Notes: generated from the letters alone by a model not told the origin. Shown: positions 19,801 to 29,101, numbered from the stretch's first letter. The stretch is 64,000 nt of DNA from JABDMH01 sp965223025 (GCA_965223025.1 CBDCVP010000023.1:930001-994000), one strand, 5' to 3'. Translations and numbers: made by a program.

Positions 19801-20020
19801 GACATTGGGTTACAGGTTTTCTAGTACCTGGTTGCAAAAGATTGGAATACAGTCGGCACGCATTTATTTCACTGGTAAAAATCTTTATACCTGGACGACA
19901 TACAGTGGTTTTGATCCTGAGGTGAGTCACTTCGGTCAAGATGCTACTAATATGGGTGCCGACCTGGGGGGGTACCCCAGCACAAGAACGTATTTGATGG
20001 GCATTAATGTAGGCTTGTAG
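16871..20020 (+). CDS. susC: SusC/RagA-type TonB-dependent outer membrane transporter (SusC1)
   Basis: A 1049-residue outer membrane transporter of usual SusC length. After the signal (MLGVILTSLVGTMLWGQ) comes a carboxypeptidase D-like domain (VQGVVTDAETGEPLIGANVV ... FSYIGYVQQ, residues ~30-105), then the TonB-box region EEVVVIGYGTAKKRDLTGAV. The plug domain carries LQGRAAGVFVQQNSGEPG, IRGTSSISAGNEPLYVIDG and IEVLKDASAAAIYGARAANG, all SusC hallmarks. The 22-stranded barrel fills the rest, with the C-terminal VKTVTLGYRF-like and YPSTRTYLMGINVGL endings. It imports oligosaccharides together with its SusD lid using TonB energy. The next gene begins directly after its stop. Confidence 0.95.
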   Translation: MFPMIPTCQRMLGVILTSLVGTMLWGQVQMVQGVVTDAETGEPLIGANVVIEASGEGTTTDLDGSYQLQVSADAVLTFSYIGYVQQSIEVVTRAQLDVSLAAQITGLEEVVVIGYGTAKKRDLTGAVTSVGAESIESLAPVSADQALQGRAAGVFVQQNSGEPGSGTTIRIRGTSSISAGNEPLYVIDGIPILTTAENISSGAAKGTVQNPMSTINPNDIASIEVLKDASAAAIYGARAANGVILITTKRGEAGQSSIDFSFYQGWQKVRNPYLLLNGQQYAQFRNEASFYAGEGRIYSNPEAFSEGTDWQDEIFRQAPMSNYELSFKGGSKKLQYAVSGGFYTQDGIIVGSDFKRYNFRANLDGKITDRIKVSNSLMFSYTDSERVTTDDNAAFDGGTITSALAFSPLVPVRNASGDLVQKNFEVTDEGLLRDGVSIDKQGEVIAEKVNNTFANPLLKLLASPSVSKTGRVINNLSTIYTINDHFNVQVNLGVDFVFSRGDQFTPRSSRSGGESFANSGAVSSTTILNENTLNYAQTFQKHRLSGVVGATAQRSKISSLSLQAIDIGNDQLGFYNYAITRGASLGTDFTEFTFLSGLARINYSYADRYLFTITGRADGSSKFGQNNKWGFFPSASVGWVLSEESFIRDLELVDFLKIRLGYGIIGNESIGSYLSQATLIPVDLAFNDILTIGFEPFVFPNSDLRWESTEQFNIGADLSTSGGRISFTADYYVKNTFDLLLSTDVPFYAGFSSVFSNVGDLENKGFEFSVSSHNLTGNFSWDTEVNFAWNKNTITNLADRDEIPNSAGLFGVASWAILKEGQAVGRFFGLVTDGIFQIGDDPESVPTFAGSRPLEPGDRRFKDLDGDGLISANDRTFIGEAQPDFNFGMNNTFSYKGFDLGVFVQGVYGNELVNFNKFLTERENGTSNITLNFFANRWTPQNPSNKYPKVNADPGLTRRFISDAEVEDGSYLRLKTVTLGYRFSSTWLQKIGIQSARIYFTGKNLYTWTTYSGFDPEVSHFGQDATNMGADLGGYPSTRTYLMGINVGL

Positions 20021-21520
20021 ATGAGAATGCAAGATAACGTACAGATGGATCGATTTAATTGGCTGGTTTTTGCCCTAGTACTTTTGGTCATGATCGGATT
20101 CAATTGCGAAAATGCCCTGGAAGAAAATCCCAAGAGCCTGCTGACCAATAAGATTTTTTATACATCCGCCAGTGATGCATTGCTCGCGGTCAATGCGGCC
20201 TATGATCACCTGGGTGGGGGCACTTCAAACTCCGGCTTTGGTGGGGTTTACTTTAATAACTATTGGGTAGTCCAAGCGCTTGCCTCTGATGAAGGTATGG
20301 CAGGGATCCCAGATCCGAATGAAGTGCAACTTTCCGAGTTTAGGCACGACGCCAACAATGCGCTAGTATTGGATGTGTGGCAGGATCTGTATAAGACCGT
20401 CAATGTGGCAAATATCGGAATCACTCGGATACCCGATATCGACATGGATGAGGACTTGAAGTCCCGCTTTTTGGGAGAGTTGCATTTCATCAGGGGGATC
20501 ATGTATTTTGACCTGGTGCGAATGTTTGGAGACGTGCCCATGCCCTTGGAGCCCACCAAGGACCTCAGTGTGCTTACGGCGGTCCGAACTTCCGCGGAGG
20601 AAATTTATCAGCAAATATTGATCGATCTAAAAATGGCAATGACCAGCTTGCCAGTGTCTTACAGTGGTGCAGATATTGGGAGAGCTACCACCGGGGCTGC
20701 ATCTGCTTACCTAGCGAGGGTGTATCTCACCATGGGTGAGTGGAATTTAGCGAGCGAACACGCCAATCAAGTGATGAAATTGGGTGTCTATGAGATGCTG
20801 CCTGACTATGCCGATGTTTTTAAGATTGCCAATAACAATAGCGCTGAAGTTGTTTTTGCAACTAACTTCACATTCAACAACGATGCGATTTGGGAGACTA
20901 GTCAATTTAATGTCAGGGCTCTTCCTTTGGCATTAAATCGCAACTCCAATTCGTGGGAAATTCCAACCCTCGATGTTTACCGTGCTTTTGACGAACTAGA
21001 TCGGCGCCGGGAGGTAACTTTTGCTACCACTTTTACTGAGAGCGATGGCACCGTCCTCAACTTTGATCCACATATCTTTAAGTATTGGGACCAGGCAGCA
21101 GAACCCACGGCAAGCAGTGGTGGCAATGACTTTTTTAATGTGAGATACCCTGAAGTCCTGTTGATTTTTGCTGAAGCAGTCAACGAGGCCAATGGTGGTC
21201 CAACAGTCGAGGCGTATGAGGCGGTCAATAGAGTCCGCCGGAGAGCCCGATTTGCAGATGGGGAGGAGCGTGATATCCTGCCAGATCTGGAGTCTCTAAA
21301 TCAAGCCGAATTTCAATCAGCAGTGTGGTTGGAAAGAAGACGGGAGATGGTGTGGGAAGGGCATCGCTGGTTTGATCTTGTGAGGCAAGGTCGCCTTAAA
21401 GAAAGGGTGGAATCAGCCAAGCCGCATGTCACTGTCGATGAAGACAAGTACAAATTGTTTGCGATACCTCAGCGGGAGATAGACATCAATAGTAACCTCA
21501 CACAAAACCCAGGGTACTAG
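20021..21520 (+). CDS. susD: SusD/RagB-type glycan-binding lipoprotein (SusD1)
   Basis: A 499-residue lipoprotein that forms the lid of SusC1 on the outer surface. The signal is WLVFALVLLVMIGFNCEN, with a slightly unusual lipobox (GFNC). SusD signatures are present: ALEENPKSLLTNKIFY, VDVWQDLYKTV-like and FIRGIMYFDLVRMFGDVPM, the helix-repeat AYLARVYLTMGEW, and the C-terminal VNRVRRRA, ERRREMVWEGHRWFDLVRQG and LFAIPQREIDINSNLTQNPGY. ATG at 20021 immediately follows the SusC1 stop; a second ATG at 20045 is possible. Its stop is directly followed by the next ATG, so the four Sus genes are tightly coupled. Confidence 0.94.
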   Translation: MRMQDNVQMDRFNWLVFALVLLVMIGFNCENALEENPKSLLTNKIFYTSASDALLAVNAAYDHLGGGTSNSGFGGVYFNNYWVVQALASDEGMAGIPDPNEVQLSEFRHDANNALVLDVWQDLYKTVNVANIGITRIPDIDMDEDLKSRFLGELHFIRGIMYFDLVRMFGDVPMPLEPTKDLSVLTAVRTSAEEIYQQILIDLKMAMTSLPVSYSGADIGRATTGAASAYLARVYLTMGEWNLASEHANQVMKLGVYEMLPDYADVFKIANNNSAEVVFATNFTFNNDAIWETSQFNVRALPLALNRNSNSWEIPTLDVYRAFDELDRRREVTFATTFTESDGTVLNFDPHIFKYWDQAAEPTASSGGNDFFNVRYPEVLLIFAEAVNEANGGPTVEAYEAVNRVRRRARFADGEERDILPDLESLNQAEFQSAVWLERRREMVWEGHRWFDLVRQGRLKERVESAKPHVTVDEDKYKLFAIPQREIDINSNLTQNPGY

Positions 21521-24388
21521 ATGGTACGTTTGAACAAATATGTATTTTTCCTGTTGGCCTTGCTTATTGCCCGGTACGATGATCTACCGGCTCAAGAACC
21601 AGTATTGCCCCTACCAGACACCTCAGCCATCAGGTCCACCGTAAAAACCAGCGTTGAAGAGCCGCTGGATCAGTATCAAAGTAGGGGAGCCACGCAATCG
21701 ATCAATGAATCATCTGGTCTCGAAAATTCCTTTGATGCGATGCTGCAAGGTCGCATTGCTGGACTTAGCTTGATACAAAACAATGGCCAACCAGGAGCTG
21801 CCAATACACTTCAGGTGAGGGGCATACACACGCTGGCTGCTAGCAACGATCCTCTTTATGTAATTGATGGTTTTCCACTCCAGCACGACAATGAGCTAGC
21901 AGGATCGGGTATTGTCTTTGGACCCCCAATCAATGCACTGACCTTCTTGAGTCCTGAAGATATAGCATCGATCACGGTGTTGAAAGGAGGCGCTGCCACT
22001 GCTATGTATGGAGCTCGAGGCAGCAATGGCGTATTAATTGTAAAAACCAAGCGAGCAGATACCTTGGATGCTGGCATCGAAGTCAGCATATCGGGAGGTC
22101 TTAAGCAGCCGCTCAATGCATATGCATTGGCATCGGGCAGCGCGTATGCTGAATTTCTTAACCAAGCAGAGATCAATGCCGGAGGCACGGCCATTTACGC
22201 CAGTCCCAGTCATCTGGGCTCTGGGACAGACTGGCAAGATGCGCTGATTAGAGATCGTACCCTCAGACAAAACTATTATCTCGGAGTGCGAGGTGGTAGT
22301 AAAAGGATTTCTTTTTTACTCAGTGCAAATTATCTCGATGACCAGGGATTAATCTTGGGATCAGATCTCAGTCGCATAAATTTGCATTCGAATATTGATG
22401 GTAGATTTAGTGAAAAATTTAGGCTGAAGAATTCACTGAATTTTAGTCGCATAGACGCACAAACAGTCTCATCGGGAGCGTCGGCGACCAATCAATCTTC
22501 GGGGGTGATCAGTGGAGCCCTCCTGTATAATCCCCTTCTGCCAGAGCGTTCGCAGGAAAATTTTACCAGTTACTTCAATTACCAAGTCAATGCAGATGGC
22601 CAAATAGAACCCTTGCTTCAGAGTCATTTCAAGCAGGCTGATCCGATGCTTCTGGCAGCTTCGACGGACAGTAAATATGCAAGTACTCGACTATTTAATC
22701 ATTTGCACTTACAATATGAGATTTTGCCGAATTTTGGATTTAGTGCTTCCGTTGGAATAGATGCAATCTTCAATGACGAGGCTGTTTTTATCCCAGGTGT
22801 GTTGAGTAGCAATGCACGGGCTGAAGGTGCAGCATCAAAGATGCAGTCTCTCAATTTTTTTAATCAGTATTTACTGACCTACTCGAAGAGCTTGGGTGCC
22901 ATGCATCAAATATCTACTATGCTTGGTTTTAGTACGGAAGGCTATCAGAGAGAATCTCTGGGAGGTAATGCAGAAGGTTTTGAAAATGAACTATTGAGAT
23001 TTTACAACCTTTCAGTAGGTCAACAAAAATCATTGCAGTCTAATTTCTCCGCATGGGGTCTACAATCATACCTGGGACGGCTTTCTTATACGTTTAAAGA
23101 AAAATATCGGCTGGACCTCTCTACACGGGCCGATGCCTCCTCTCGATTCTATGGCGACCTACAGTTTTTTCCCACAGCCACCATAAGCTACGACTTGACC
23201 AGAATGCCTGGTCTGGAAGCATCTAAAAAGCTCAATCACTTCTTGATGTTTGCTTCGTACGGCATCACAGGCAACGAAAACATACCCGCCTACGCACAGT
23301 TTACAGTCTTGGACGAGCGAGATGCTGCACTCAATGGTGCGGCTATTAACGGTATACAACCTGCACGACTGGGCAGCACCACCTTAGAAATGGAACGCAC
23401 TCATCAACTGAACATGGGAGCAAAATCCACTTGGTTGGATGGCCAGTTGAAAGTGTGCTTTGATGCATATTTTAGCGACACAAAAAATGCACTGGTGTTT
23501 GAGCCATTGTCAGCCACGTCTGGATACGCGATAGGATTGCGCAATGGAGCACAACTGACCAATAGTGGCGCGGAATTGATGTTAGGTTATGAGGCCGAGA
23601 CATCCATACTCGATTGGGGAGTAGATTTTTCCCTGGGCTTTAATAAAAACCAAGTCAAATCGCTGAATCAGGACCCAGTCAGCAGGGGAGGATCGATCAT
23701 GGGTGTGCGTGCCTGGAACCTGTTGCAAGCAGGTACACCTGTAGGCAATTTTTATGGGTATCGGTCTGATGGATTAGTGGCACCGGGTGAGCGAGCACCT
23801 TCCTTTGCTGGATTGGAGTTGCAATCGGGAGATCAGAAATACAAGGACCTAAATGGTGATGGGATCATTGATGCCTCAGATAAAACAATCCTGGGCAACG
23901 CAACACCTGATCTAAACCTGGGTTTGGCTACACGCATCTCCTGGCGAGCACTGGACTTTTCTGTGCTATTTCAGGGGTTATTTGGACATCAGATGGCAAA
24001 TTTCAATCGGTTGATTTTAGAAAACCCATCTGGAACGACTAATGTTTCGCAAGCATATCTAGCAGGAAGTGGAGCTGCCTTTCCCGTACCTCGTCGGAAC
24101 CACGATCCTTACTTTATTTTTTCCGATCGTCAGGTGGAGGACGCTACCTATTTGCGGGTTAAAAATATCACCTTGGGAATCACCCTGCCATCAGCAACGA
24201 CCGAAAAAGTGGGTATGAATAAATGCCGTTTGTATATCTCGGCACAAAATGCAGCAACCATTACAAATTATTCGGGAATCAATCCTGATGTCAGTCATTT
24301 TGGTTCCTTGGCCGGAAGTCAAGGTGTAGATTTCGGTATATATCCAGCAGCACTTTCCATACTTGGGGGATTAAATATTGTTTTTTGA
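21521..24388 (+). CDS. Second SusC-type transporter lacking the usual N-terminal domain (SusC2)
   Basis: A 955-residue SusC homolog. The signal peptide MVRLNKYVFFLLALLIARYDDLPAQ is followed almost directly by the plug: MLQGRIAGLSLIQNNGQPG, VRGIHTLAASNDPLYVIDG and ITVLKGGAATAMYGARGSNG. The barrel resembles SusC1 throughout, including DLNGDGIIDASDKTILGNATP and the end VSHFGSLAGSQGVDFGIYP. Two elements of SusC1 are missing: the carboxypeptidase D-like domain and a recognisable TonB box (VVVIGYG). Only about 40 residues (PDTSAIRSTVKTSVEEPLDQ) stand between signal and plug. It may be a recent paralog with a reduced N-terminus, or use an atypical TonB contact. It starts right after SusD1 and its TGA overlaps the next ATG. 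Confidence 0.92.
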   Translation: MVRLNKYVFFLLALLIARYDDLPAQEPVLPLPDTSAIRSTVKTSVEEPLDQYQSRGATQSINESSGLENSFDAMLQGRIAGLSLIQNNGQPGAANTLQVRGIHTLAASNDPLYVIDGFPLQHDNELAGSGIVFGPPINALTFLSPEDIASITVLKGGAATAMYGARGSNGVLIVKTKRADTLDAGIEVSISGGLKQPLNAYALASGSAYAEFLNQAEINAGGTAIYASPSHLGSGTDWQDALIRDRTLRQNYYLGVRGGSKRISFLLSANYLDDQGLILGSDLSRINLHSNIDGRFSEKFRLKNSLNFSRIDAQTVSSGASATNQSSGVISGALLYNPLLPERSQENFTSYFNYQVNADGQIEPLLQSHFKQADPMLLAASTDSKYASTRLFNHLHLQYEILPNFGFSASVGIDAIFNDEAVFIPGVLSSNARAEGAASKMQSLNFFNQYLLTYSKSLGAMHQISTMLGFSTEGYQRESLGGNAEGFENELLRFYNLSVGQQKSLQSNFSAWGLQSYLGRLSYTFKEKYRLDLSTRADASSRFYGDLQFFPTATISYDLTRMPGLEASKKLNHFLMFASYGITGNENIPAYAQFTVLDERDAALNGAAINGIQPARLGSTTLEMERTHQLNMGAKSTWLDGQLKVCFDAYFSDTKNALVFEPLSATSGYAIGLRNGAQLTNSGAELMLGYEAETSILDWGVDFSLGFNKNQVKSLNQDPVSRGGSIMGVRAWNLLQAGTPVGNFYGYRSDGLVAPGERAPSFAGLELQSGDQKYKDLNGDGIIDASDKTILGNATPDLNLGLATRISWRALDFSVLFQGLFGHQMANFNRLILENPSGTTNVSQAYLAGSGAAFPVPRRNHDPYFIFSDRQVEDATYLRVKNITLGITLPSATTEKVGMNKCRLYISAQNAATITNYSGINPDVSHFGSLAGSQGVDFGIYPAALSILGGLNIVF

Positions 24389-25812
24389 TGTATGATTTCA
24401 CAAATATCTGGTTGGGCTCACTCTGGGTGATTTTATTACTGGGCGCCTGCTCTATTGATGAGGATCCCCGATCACTACTTACTCCCGATGAATTCTTTCA
24501 GGAAGATCGAGATGCCCAATCTTCGGTAGATGCCATCTATGGTCACATCAACAGTGGTACCAGTGTGTACGCAAGACATCATTGGTTGATCAATGGATTG
24601 GTGTCAGATTTGGGCACCTATCGTGGATCTGATCCTAATCTTTCGGCCTTAGCCACCCTTGGGCACACTGCGAGCAATGAAGTAATTTGGGAACTATGGC
24701 AAGGGCTGTACCAGGCAATATACGCTGCAAATTTTGCCATTGAAAACATACCTAAGGTACCGATACCCGACGAAGAGAAAACAGAATTTATGGCTGAAGC
24801 CAGACTGCTTCGAGCTATGTTTTATTTCGATTTAGTGCGGTATTTTGGAGCGGTCCCCATTTTGGAAAAAGCTCATCTTACTTCCGAGCAATTGACAGCA
24901 GAATCAAGGTCACCCATTGATTCTGTATATAGTTTTATCGAGCATGATTTAACCTATGCTTTTGAGAATCTACCAGCCAGACATGACCCTGGTCGGCCAA
25001 CGCTTTATACCGCTGCCGGATTGCTGGCTAAATTTTATTTGACTCAAAGAAATTTTTCGCGAGCAGCACAAGCCTCTCGCCTCGTCATCCAATCAGGGAT
25101 TTACGACCTGCAACCTGATTATGCCGATTTATTTACTGTCCGACATCAAAACAATGCTGAAATTTTATTCAGTGCCAATTTTAATATTTCAGACGGTGCT
25201 CCCATGAATATTTATTTGCTACCTAGGACACTTCATGGAAGGTCACGCATTTTGCCCACTGCGAGTTTTTTTGAAGATTTTGATGCTAAGGATCGTCGCG
25301 AATCCGTTACGGTGCTGCGGTCCATAAAAAATGATCAGGGTCAAGCGATGCAGATCGAGCCACATCTGAGCAAATACTGGGATGAGATCAGTGAACCAAG
25401 AGCCATGCCCACAGCCGTCGATTTGCCGCTGTTGCGCTATGCAGATATTTTATTATTGCATGCGGAAGCGCTGAATGAGTTGAGGAATGGTTCGTCAACC
25501 GAGGCGCTAAATGCGATCAATTCCGTGCGCAACAGGGCAAGGTTCGACGGTTCAGTGGAGCAAGCTACCCTACCGCCTCTGAATTCGATGGGAAGAAATG
25601 ACTTTAGACAGGCCATTTTGGATGAAAGGAAGAGAGAATTGAGCTGGGAGGGTCATCGTTGGTTTGATCTTGTCAGATTTGATCAACTCAAAACACTCAC
25701 GGAGGCAGCCAAGCCAGATGTTACTGTGGAAGCTAAGCATCATTTATTTCCGATCCCACAGAAGGAGCTGCAGCTCAATCCCAGTCTGGGCAGTCAGAAT
25801 CCAGGTTATTAG
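24388..25812 (+). CDS. Second SusD/RagB-type lipoprotein (SusD2)
   Basis: A 474-residue lipoprotein with canonical lipobox (WVILLLGACSIDEDP). SusD features: SLLTPDEFFQEDRDAQSSVD, LWQGLYQAIYAANFAIENI, EARLLRAMFYFDLVRYFGAVP, the TPR-like LLAKFYLTQRNFSRAAQA and the C-terminal DERKRELSWEGHRWFDLVRF with LFPIPQKELQLNPSLGSQNPGY. It is a clear paralog of SusD1, slightly shorter. ATG at 24388 overlaps the TGA of SusC2 (TGATG), so translation is coupled. It would pair with SusC2. Confidence 0.94.
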   Translation: MYDFTNIWLGSLWVILLLGACSIDEDPRSLLTPDEFFQEDRDAQSSVDAIYGHINSGTSVYARHHWLINGLVSDLGTYRGSDPNLSALATLGHTASNEVIWELWQGLYQAIYAANFAIENIPKVPIPDEEKTEFMAEARLLRAMFYFDLVRYFGAVPILEKAHLTSEQLTAESRSPIDSVYSFIEHDLTYAFENLPARHDPGRPTLYTAAGLLAKFYLTQRNFSRAAQASRLVIQSGIYDLQPDYADLFTVRHQNNAEILFSANFNISDGAPMNIYLLPRTLHGRSRILPTASFFEDFDAKDRRESVTVLRSIKNDQGQAMQIEPHLSKYWDEISEPRAMPTAVDLPLLRYADILLLHAEALNELRNGSSTEALNAINSVRNRARFDGSVEQATLPPLNSMGRNDFRQAILDERKRELSWEGHRWFDLVRFDQLKTLTEAAKPDVTVEAKHHLFPIPQKELQLNPSLGSQNPGY

Positions 25813-25836
25813 TCTTATAAATCTACCGAATCTACC

Positions 25837-27642
25837 ATGACTAATCCGACCGATACTTCTGGAAGAGATCTACCGAGACATGCTACAAGCGCTTCATACG
25901 ATAAATATCCATACGTTCCTGTGAGCCCATCATCTGATGACTGCAGCGTAGGCTGGCAGGACATACGTGGGAAGATCCAGGAACACTTACAGCTTCTCAA
26001 CCAGGATAAGGTGGTGATGATCGTTGAGACCTATCATGGTGTACACGATGCTGAGTTGATAGAAGCATTGCAAATGCTCAGTACATCCCTTTTTGTCGAA
26101 ACCCGATTCCTGCTCAAATCTCCTGAGGATATTGATAAACTAATGAATCCGTATTTAGGAGACCATCCAGTATTTGGAAGAATCACAGATCTGACTTTTG
26201 CGGAATTGTGTGAGGAGGAGAAAATACATGACCTGAGGACTGCATTGAAGCGTTCAAGTGGCCTCATCATTGTCTTTGGCATTGGCGCCAGCACCTTTAC
26301 CGACGAGGCAGATGTCGTCATCTATGCGGATATGGCGCGCTGGGAAATTCAGCAGAGAATGCGGAGGAACGAGATTGGCAACATCGGAGTTTCAAATGAG
26401 GAGAGGCCGATCGTAGAAAAATACAAGCGGGCATATTTTATTGACTGGAGGATTTGTGATCAGATTAAGAAAGCATTGAATTTTAGCTATGACTATTTGC
26501 TGGATACCAATGTGGTGGGAAAGCCCAAAATGATCACAGGTACGAAGCTGCGCGAAGGACTCAGAAGAAGTACCGAGAGGCCTTTTCGAGTGGTGCCGTT
26601 TTTTGATCCGGGGGTATGGGGAGGTCAATGGATGAAAGAGGTTTGTGATTTGGACCGTGACCAGGTAAACTATGCTTGGTGTTTCGACTGTGTTCCCGAA
26701 GAGAACAGCCTATTATTGGGTTTTGGTTCTCAACGGTTGGAGGTTCCTGCCATTAATCTAGTGTTCTTTGCCCCTGAAGCCCTGTTGGGAGAGGAGGTCT
26801 TCCGCAGATTTGGCGCCGAGTTTCCGATTAGATTTGATTTTCTCGATACGATGGGTGGGGGCAATCTGAGCTTGCAAGTACATCCTATGCAGACTTACAT
26901 GCAGGAGCATTTTGGCATCGATTATACGCAGGATGAAAGTTACTACCTGTTGGACGTTGGTGATGATGCGGTAGTGTACCTGGGTTTGAAGGAAGGAGTC
27001 GATCGAGTAGAAATGATGGACGCATTGGCGCGAGCTGAAAAGGGTGATCAGCCATTTCCTGCTGAGGATTATGTAAATCGTTTTAGCGTGAGCAAGCATG
27101 ATCATGTTCTGATCCCGGCTGGCACCATTCACTGTTCGGGGAGGAATAGTATGGTGTTGGAGATCAGTGCCACGCCCTATATTTTCACTTTCAAACTATG
27201 GGATTGGGGGAGAGTGGATCTCAACGGCAAGCCAAGACCCATCAGTCTGGAGCATGGGAGAAAAAACATTCAATGGGATCGCGATACCAATTGGGTACAG
27301 GGGGAGCTGATCGCAAGGGTAGAGCAGCTAGCATCTGGGGATGGTTGGACCGAAGAACGAACCGGCCTGCACGAAAGCGAGTTTATCGAAACGAGGAGGC
27401 ATTGGTTTACCAAACCCGTAGCTCACCACACGAATGGAAACCTACAGGTCATAAATCTGGTGGAAGGTAAGGAGATTATTGTGGAAAGTCCCAACCATAG
27501 CTTTGAACCATTTATCGTGCATTATGCAGAGACATTTATTGTACCAGCCTCAGTGGGTGCGTATGTGATAAGCCCACATGGTGCAGCATCTGGAGCAAGA
27601 TATGCCACGCTCAAAGCCTTTGTGCGGTCAAATAACTCATAA
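25837..27642 (+). CDS. Class I phosphomannose isomerase with extra N-terminal domain
   Basis: A 601-residue protein in two parts. The C-terminal half (from ~residue 240) is a class I mannose-6-phosphate isomerase, which interconverts mannose-6-P and fructose-6-P with zinc. Metal ligands are visible: Gln347 and His349 in LSLQVHP, Glu367 in DESYYLL and His432 in AGTIHCSG, with a second cupin-like part at the end. The N-terminal ~235 residues are not part of typical isomerases (about 300-400 residues). They look like a nucleotide-kinase-type alpha/beta domain (KVVMIVETYHGVHDAELIEAL, LIIVFGIGASTFTDEADVVI, IEKYKRAYFIDWRICD-like) whose P-loop lacks the GKS motif. Similar long forms exist in Bacteroidota. 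It lies 24 bases after SusD2, placing mannose catabolism in the operon. Confidence 0.85.
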   Translation: MTNPTDTSGRDLPRHATSASYDKYPYVPVSPSSDDCSVGWQDIRGKIQEHLQLLNQDKVVMIVETYHGVHDAELIEALQMLSTSLFVETRFLLKSPEDIDKLMNPYLGDHPVFGRITDLTFAELCEEEKIHDLRTALKRSSGLIIVFGIGASTFTDEADVVIYADMARWEIQQRMRRNEIGNIGVSNEERPIVEKYKRAYFIDWRICDQIKKALNFSYDYLLDTNVVGKPKMITGTKLREGLRRSTERPFRVVPFFDPGVWGGQWMKEVCDLDRDQVNYAWCFDCVPEENSLLLGFGSQRLEVPAINLVFFAPEALLGEEVFRRFGAEFPIRFDFLDTMGGGNLSLQVHPMQTYMQEHFGIDYTQDESYYLLDVGDDAVVYLGLKEGVDRVEMMDALARAEKGDQPFPAEDYVNRFSVSKHDHVLIPAGTIHCSGRNSMVLEISATPYIFTFKLWDWGRVDLNGKPRPISLEHGRKNIQWDRDTNWVQGELIARVEQLASGDGWTEERTGLHESEFIETRRHWFTKPVAHHTNGNLQVINLVEGKEIIVESPNHSFEPFIVHYAETFIVPASVGAYVISPHGAASGARYATLKAFVRSNNS

Positions 27643-27678
27643 AATAAATGCATTAGCCTGTAATGTGGAGAGCTGGAA

Positions 27679-29070
27679 ATGCAAACGAATCCTAATCGAT
27701 CAGTTAAACCAACCAATATGACCAAAAATAATATGAAATATGTCTATATGCTTTCGAGTGTTGCTGCGATCGGTGGTTTATTGTTCGGATACGATACAGC
27801 GGTAATTTCCGGAGCCATCGGCAATTTGCAGACAAAATTTCAACTGTCTTCGGAGGCTATGGGTGGAGCTGCTTCAGCAGCGATCTGGGGTTGTGTGGTG
27901 GGTGTCCTTCTCTCTGGAAGGGCCAGTGATCGTTTTGGAAGAAAGCGCGTATTGATTGTTTCTGCAATGTTGTTTGCGATCTCTGCTATTGCTTCTGCAA
28001 TACCCAACAACATATTTCAATTTGCCGCTGCAAGATTTATTGGTGGACTGGGAGTAGGTATGGCTTCCATGCTATCTCCCATGTACATCAGTGAAATAGC
28101 TCCAGCTAAAAATAGAGGGACACTGGTCACACTTTACCAACTTGCCATAGTCATCGGGATCAACCTGATTTACTTTGTGAATTTATTGATTGCTGGTATG
28201 GGCGATGAGGCTTGGAATGTAGAGACTGGGTGGCGCTACATGGTCGGCTCAGAGACCATTCCTGCCGCTATATTCTTGCTGCTATTGCTTTTTGTGCCGG
28301 AGAGCCCACGTTGGCTTGCCAAGGAGGGAAGAGACGAAGAATCTTTGGCCATCTTGACGAAAATAAATGGTGAAGAAAAAGCTCTAGAGGTATTGGAGGA
28401 AATCAAAGAGACTCTAAAAGAAGAGAAAGGTACCCTGCAAGAATTGTTTTCTCCCGGTCTACGAATTGCCATGATTATTGGTATTGTATTGGCTATTTTC
28501 TCACAGATTACTGGCATCAATGCGATTATTTATTATGCACCTGAGATATTTAAATCAGTAGGATTTGGTACAGAATCGGCGCTCCTACAGACCGTTGTGA
28601 TCGGGCTGACCAATACCCTATTTACTTTTGTGGCCATTTGGTTGATGGACAGAGCTGGGAGACGTAAGCTTTTGCTATGGGGTGTATTTGGCATGATCGT
28701 TTGTCTTTTTGGTATGGGAGCCTCATTCTATTTTAATTTGAGTTCAGGACCTATTTTGCTCGTATTTATTCTGGGCTATATTGCTTGTTTTGCATCGTCT
28801 TTGGGTCCCATCCCTTGGGTGTTGATTTCTGAAATATTTCCTACGAAGAACCGGGGTCTGGCTATGTCCATATCTATAGTGATGTTGTGGCTTGGGGTAG
28901 TAGCTGTCACACAGTTCTTTCCGGTACTTCTAGATAATATTGGAGGAGCCTTCACCTTTTGGATATTTATGATTAATGCCATTTTTCTACTCATTTTTGT
29001 GTGGAAGCTTGTACCTGAGACCAAACAGAAAACACTGGAAGAAATCGAAAGAAGCTGGAAACGCAGTTAG
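27679..29070 (+). CDS. Sugar porter family MFS transporter
   Basis: A 463-residue inner-membrane sugar importer with twelve predicted helices. Sugar-porter signatures are all present: GGLLFGYDTAVISGAIG in helix 1, SDRFGRKRVL between helices 2 and 3, RFIGGLGVGMASMLSPMYISE, VPESPRWLAKEGR, QITGINAIIYYAPEIF in helix 7, DRAGRRKLL, and the C-terminal VPETKQKTLEEIE. It resembles proton/xylose-type symporters of Bacteroidota. ATG at 27679 follows a GGAG by about 11 bases; ATG at 27718 would remove a 13-residue polar leader. It probably brings monosaccharides released in the periplasm to the cytoplasmic enzymes encoded around it. Confidence 0.92.
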   Translation: MQTNPNRSVKPTNMTKNNMKYVYMLSSVAAIGGLLFGYDTAVISGAIGNLQTKFQLSSEAMGGAASAAIWGCVVGVLLSGRASDRFGRKRVLIVSAMLFAISAIASAIPNNIFQFAAARFIGGLGVGMASMLSPMYISEIAPAKNRGTLVTLYQLAIVIGINLIYFVNLLIAGMGDEAWNVETGWRYMVGSETIPAAIFLLLLLFVPESPRWLAKEGRDEESLAILTKINGEEKALEVLEEIKETLKEEKGTLQELFSPGLRIAMIIGIVLAIFSQITGINAIIYYAPEIFKSVGFGTESALLQTVVIGLTNTLFTFVAIWLMDRAGRRKLLLWGVFGMIVCLFGMGASFYFNLSSGPILLVFILGYIACFASSLGPIPWVLISEIFPTKNRGLAMSISIVMLWLGVVAVTQFFPVLLDNIGGAFTFWIFMINAIFLLIFVWKLVPETKQKTLEEIERSWKRS

Positions 29071-29101
29071 ATGAAATAGATAATTTCTCAAATGATGAAA
29101 G

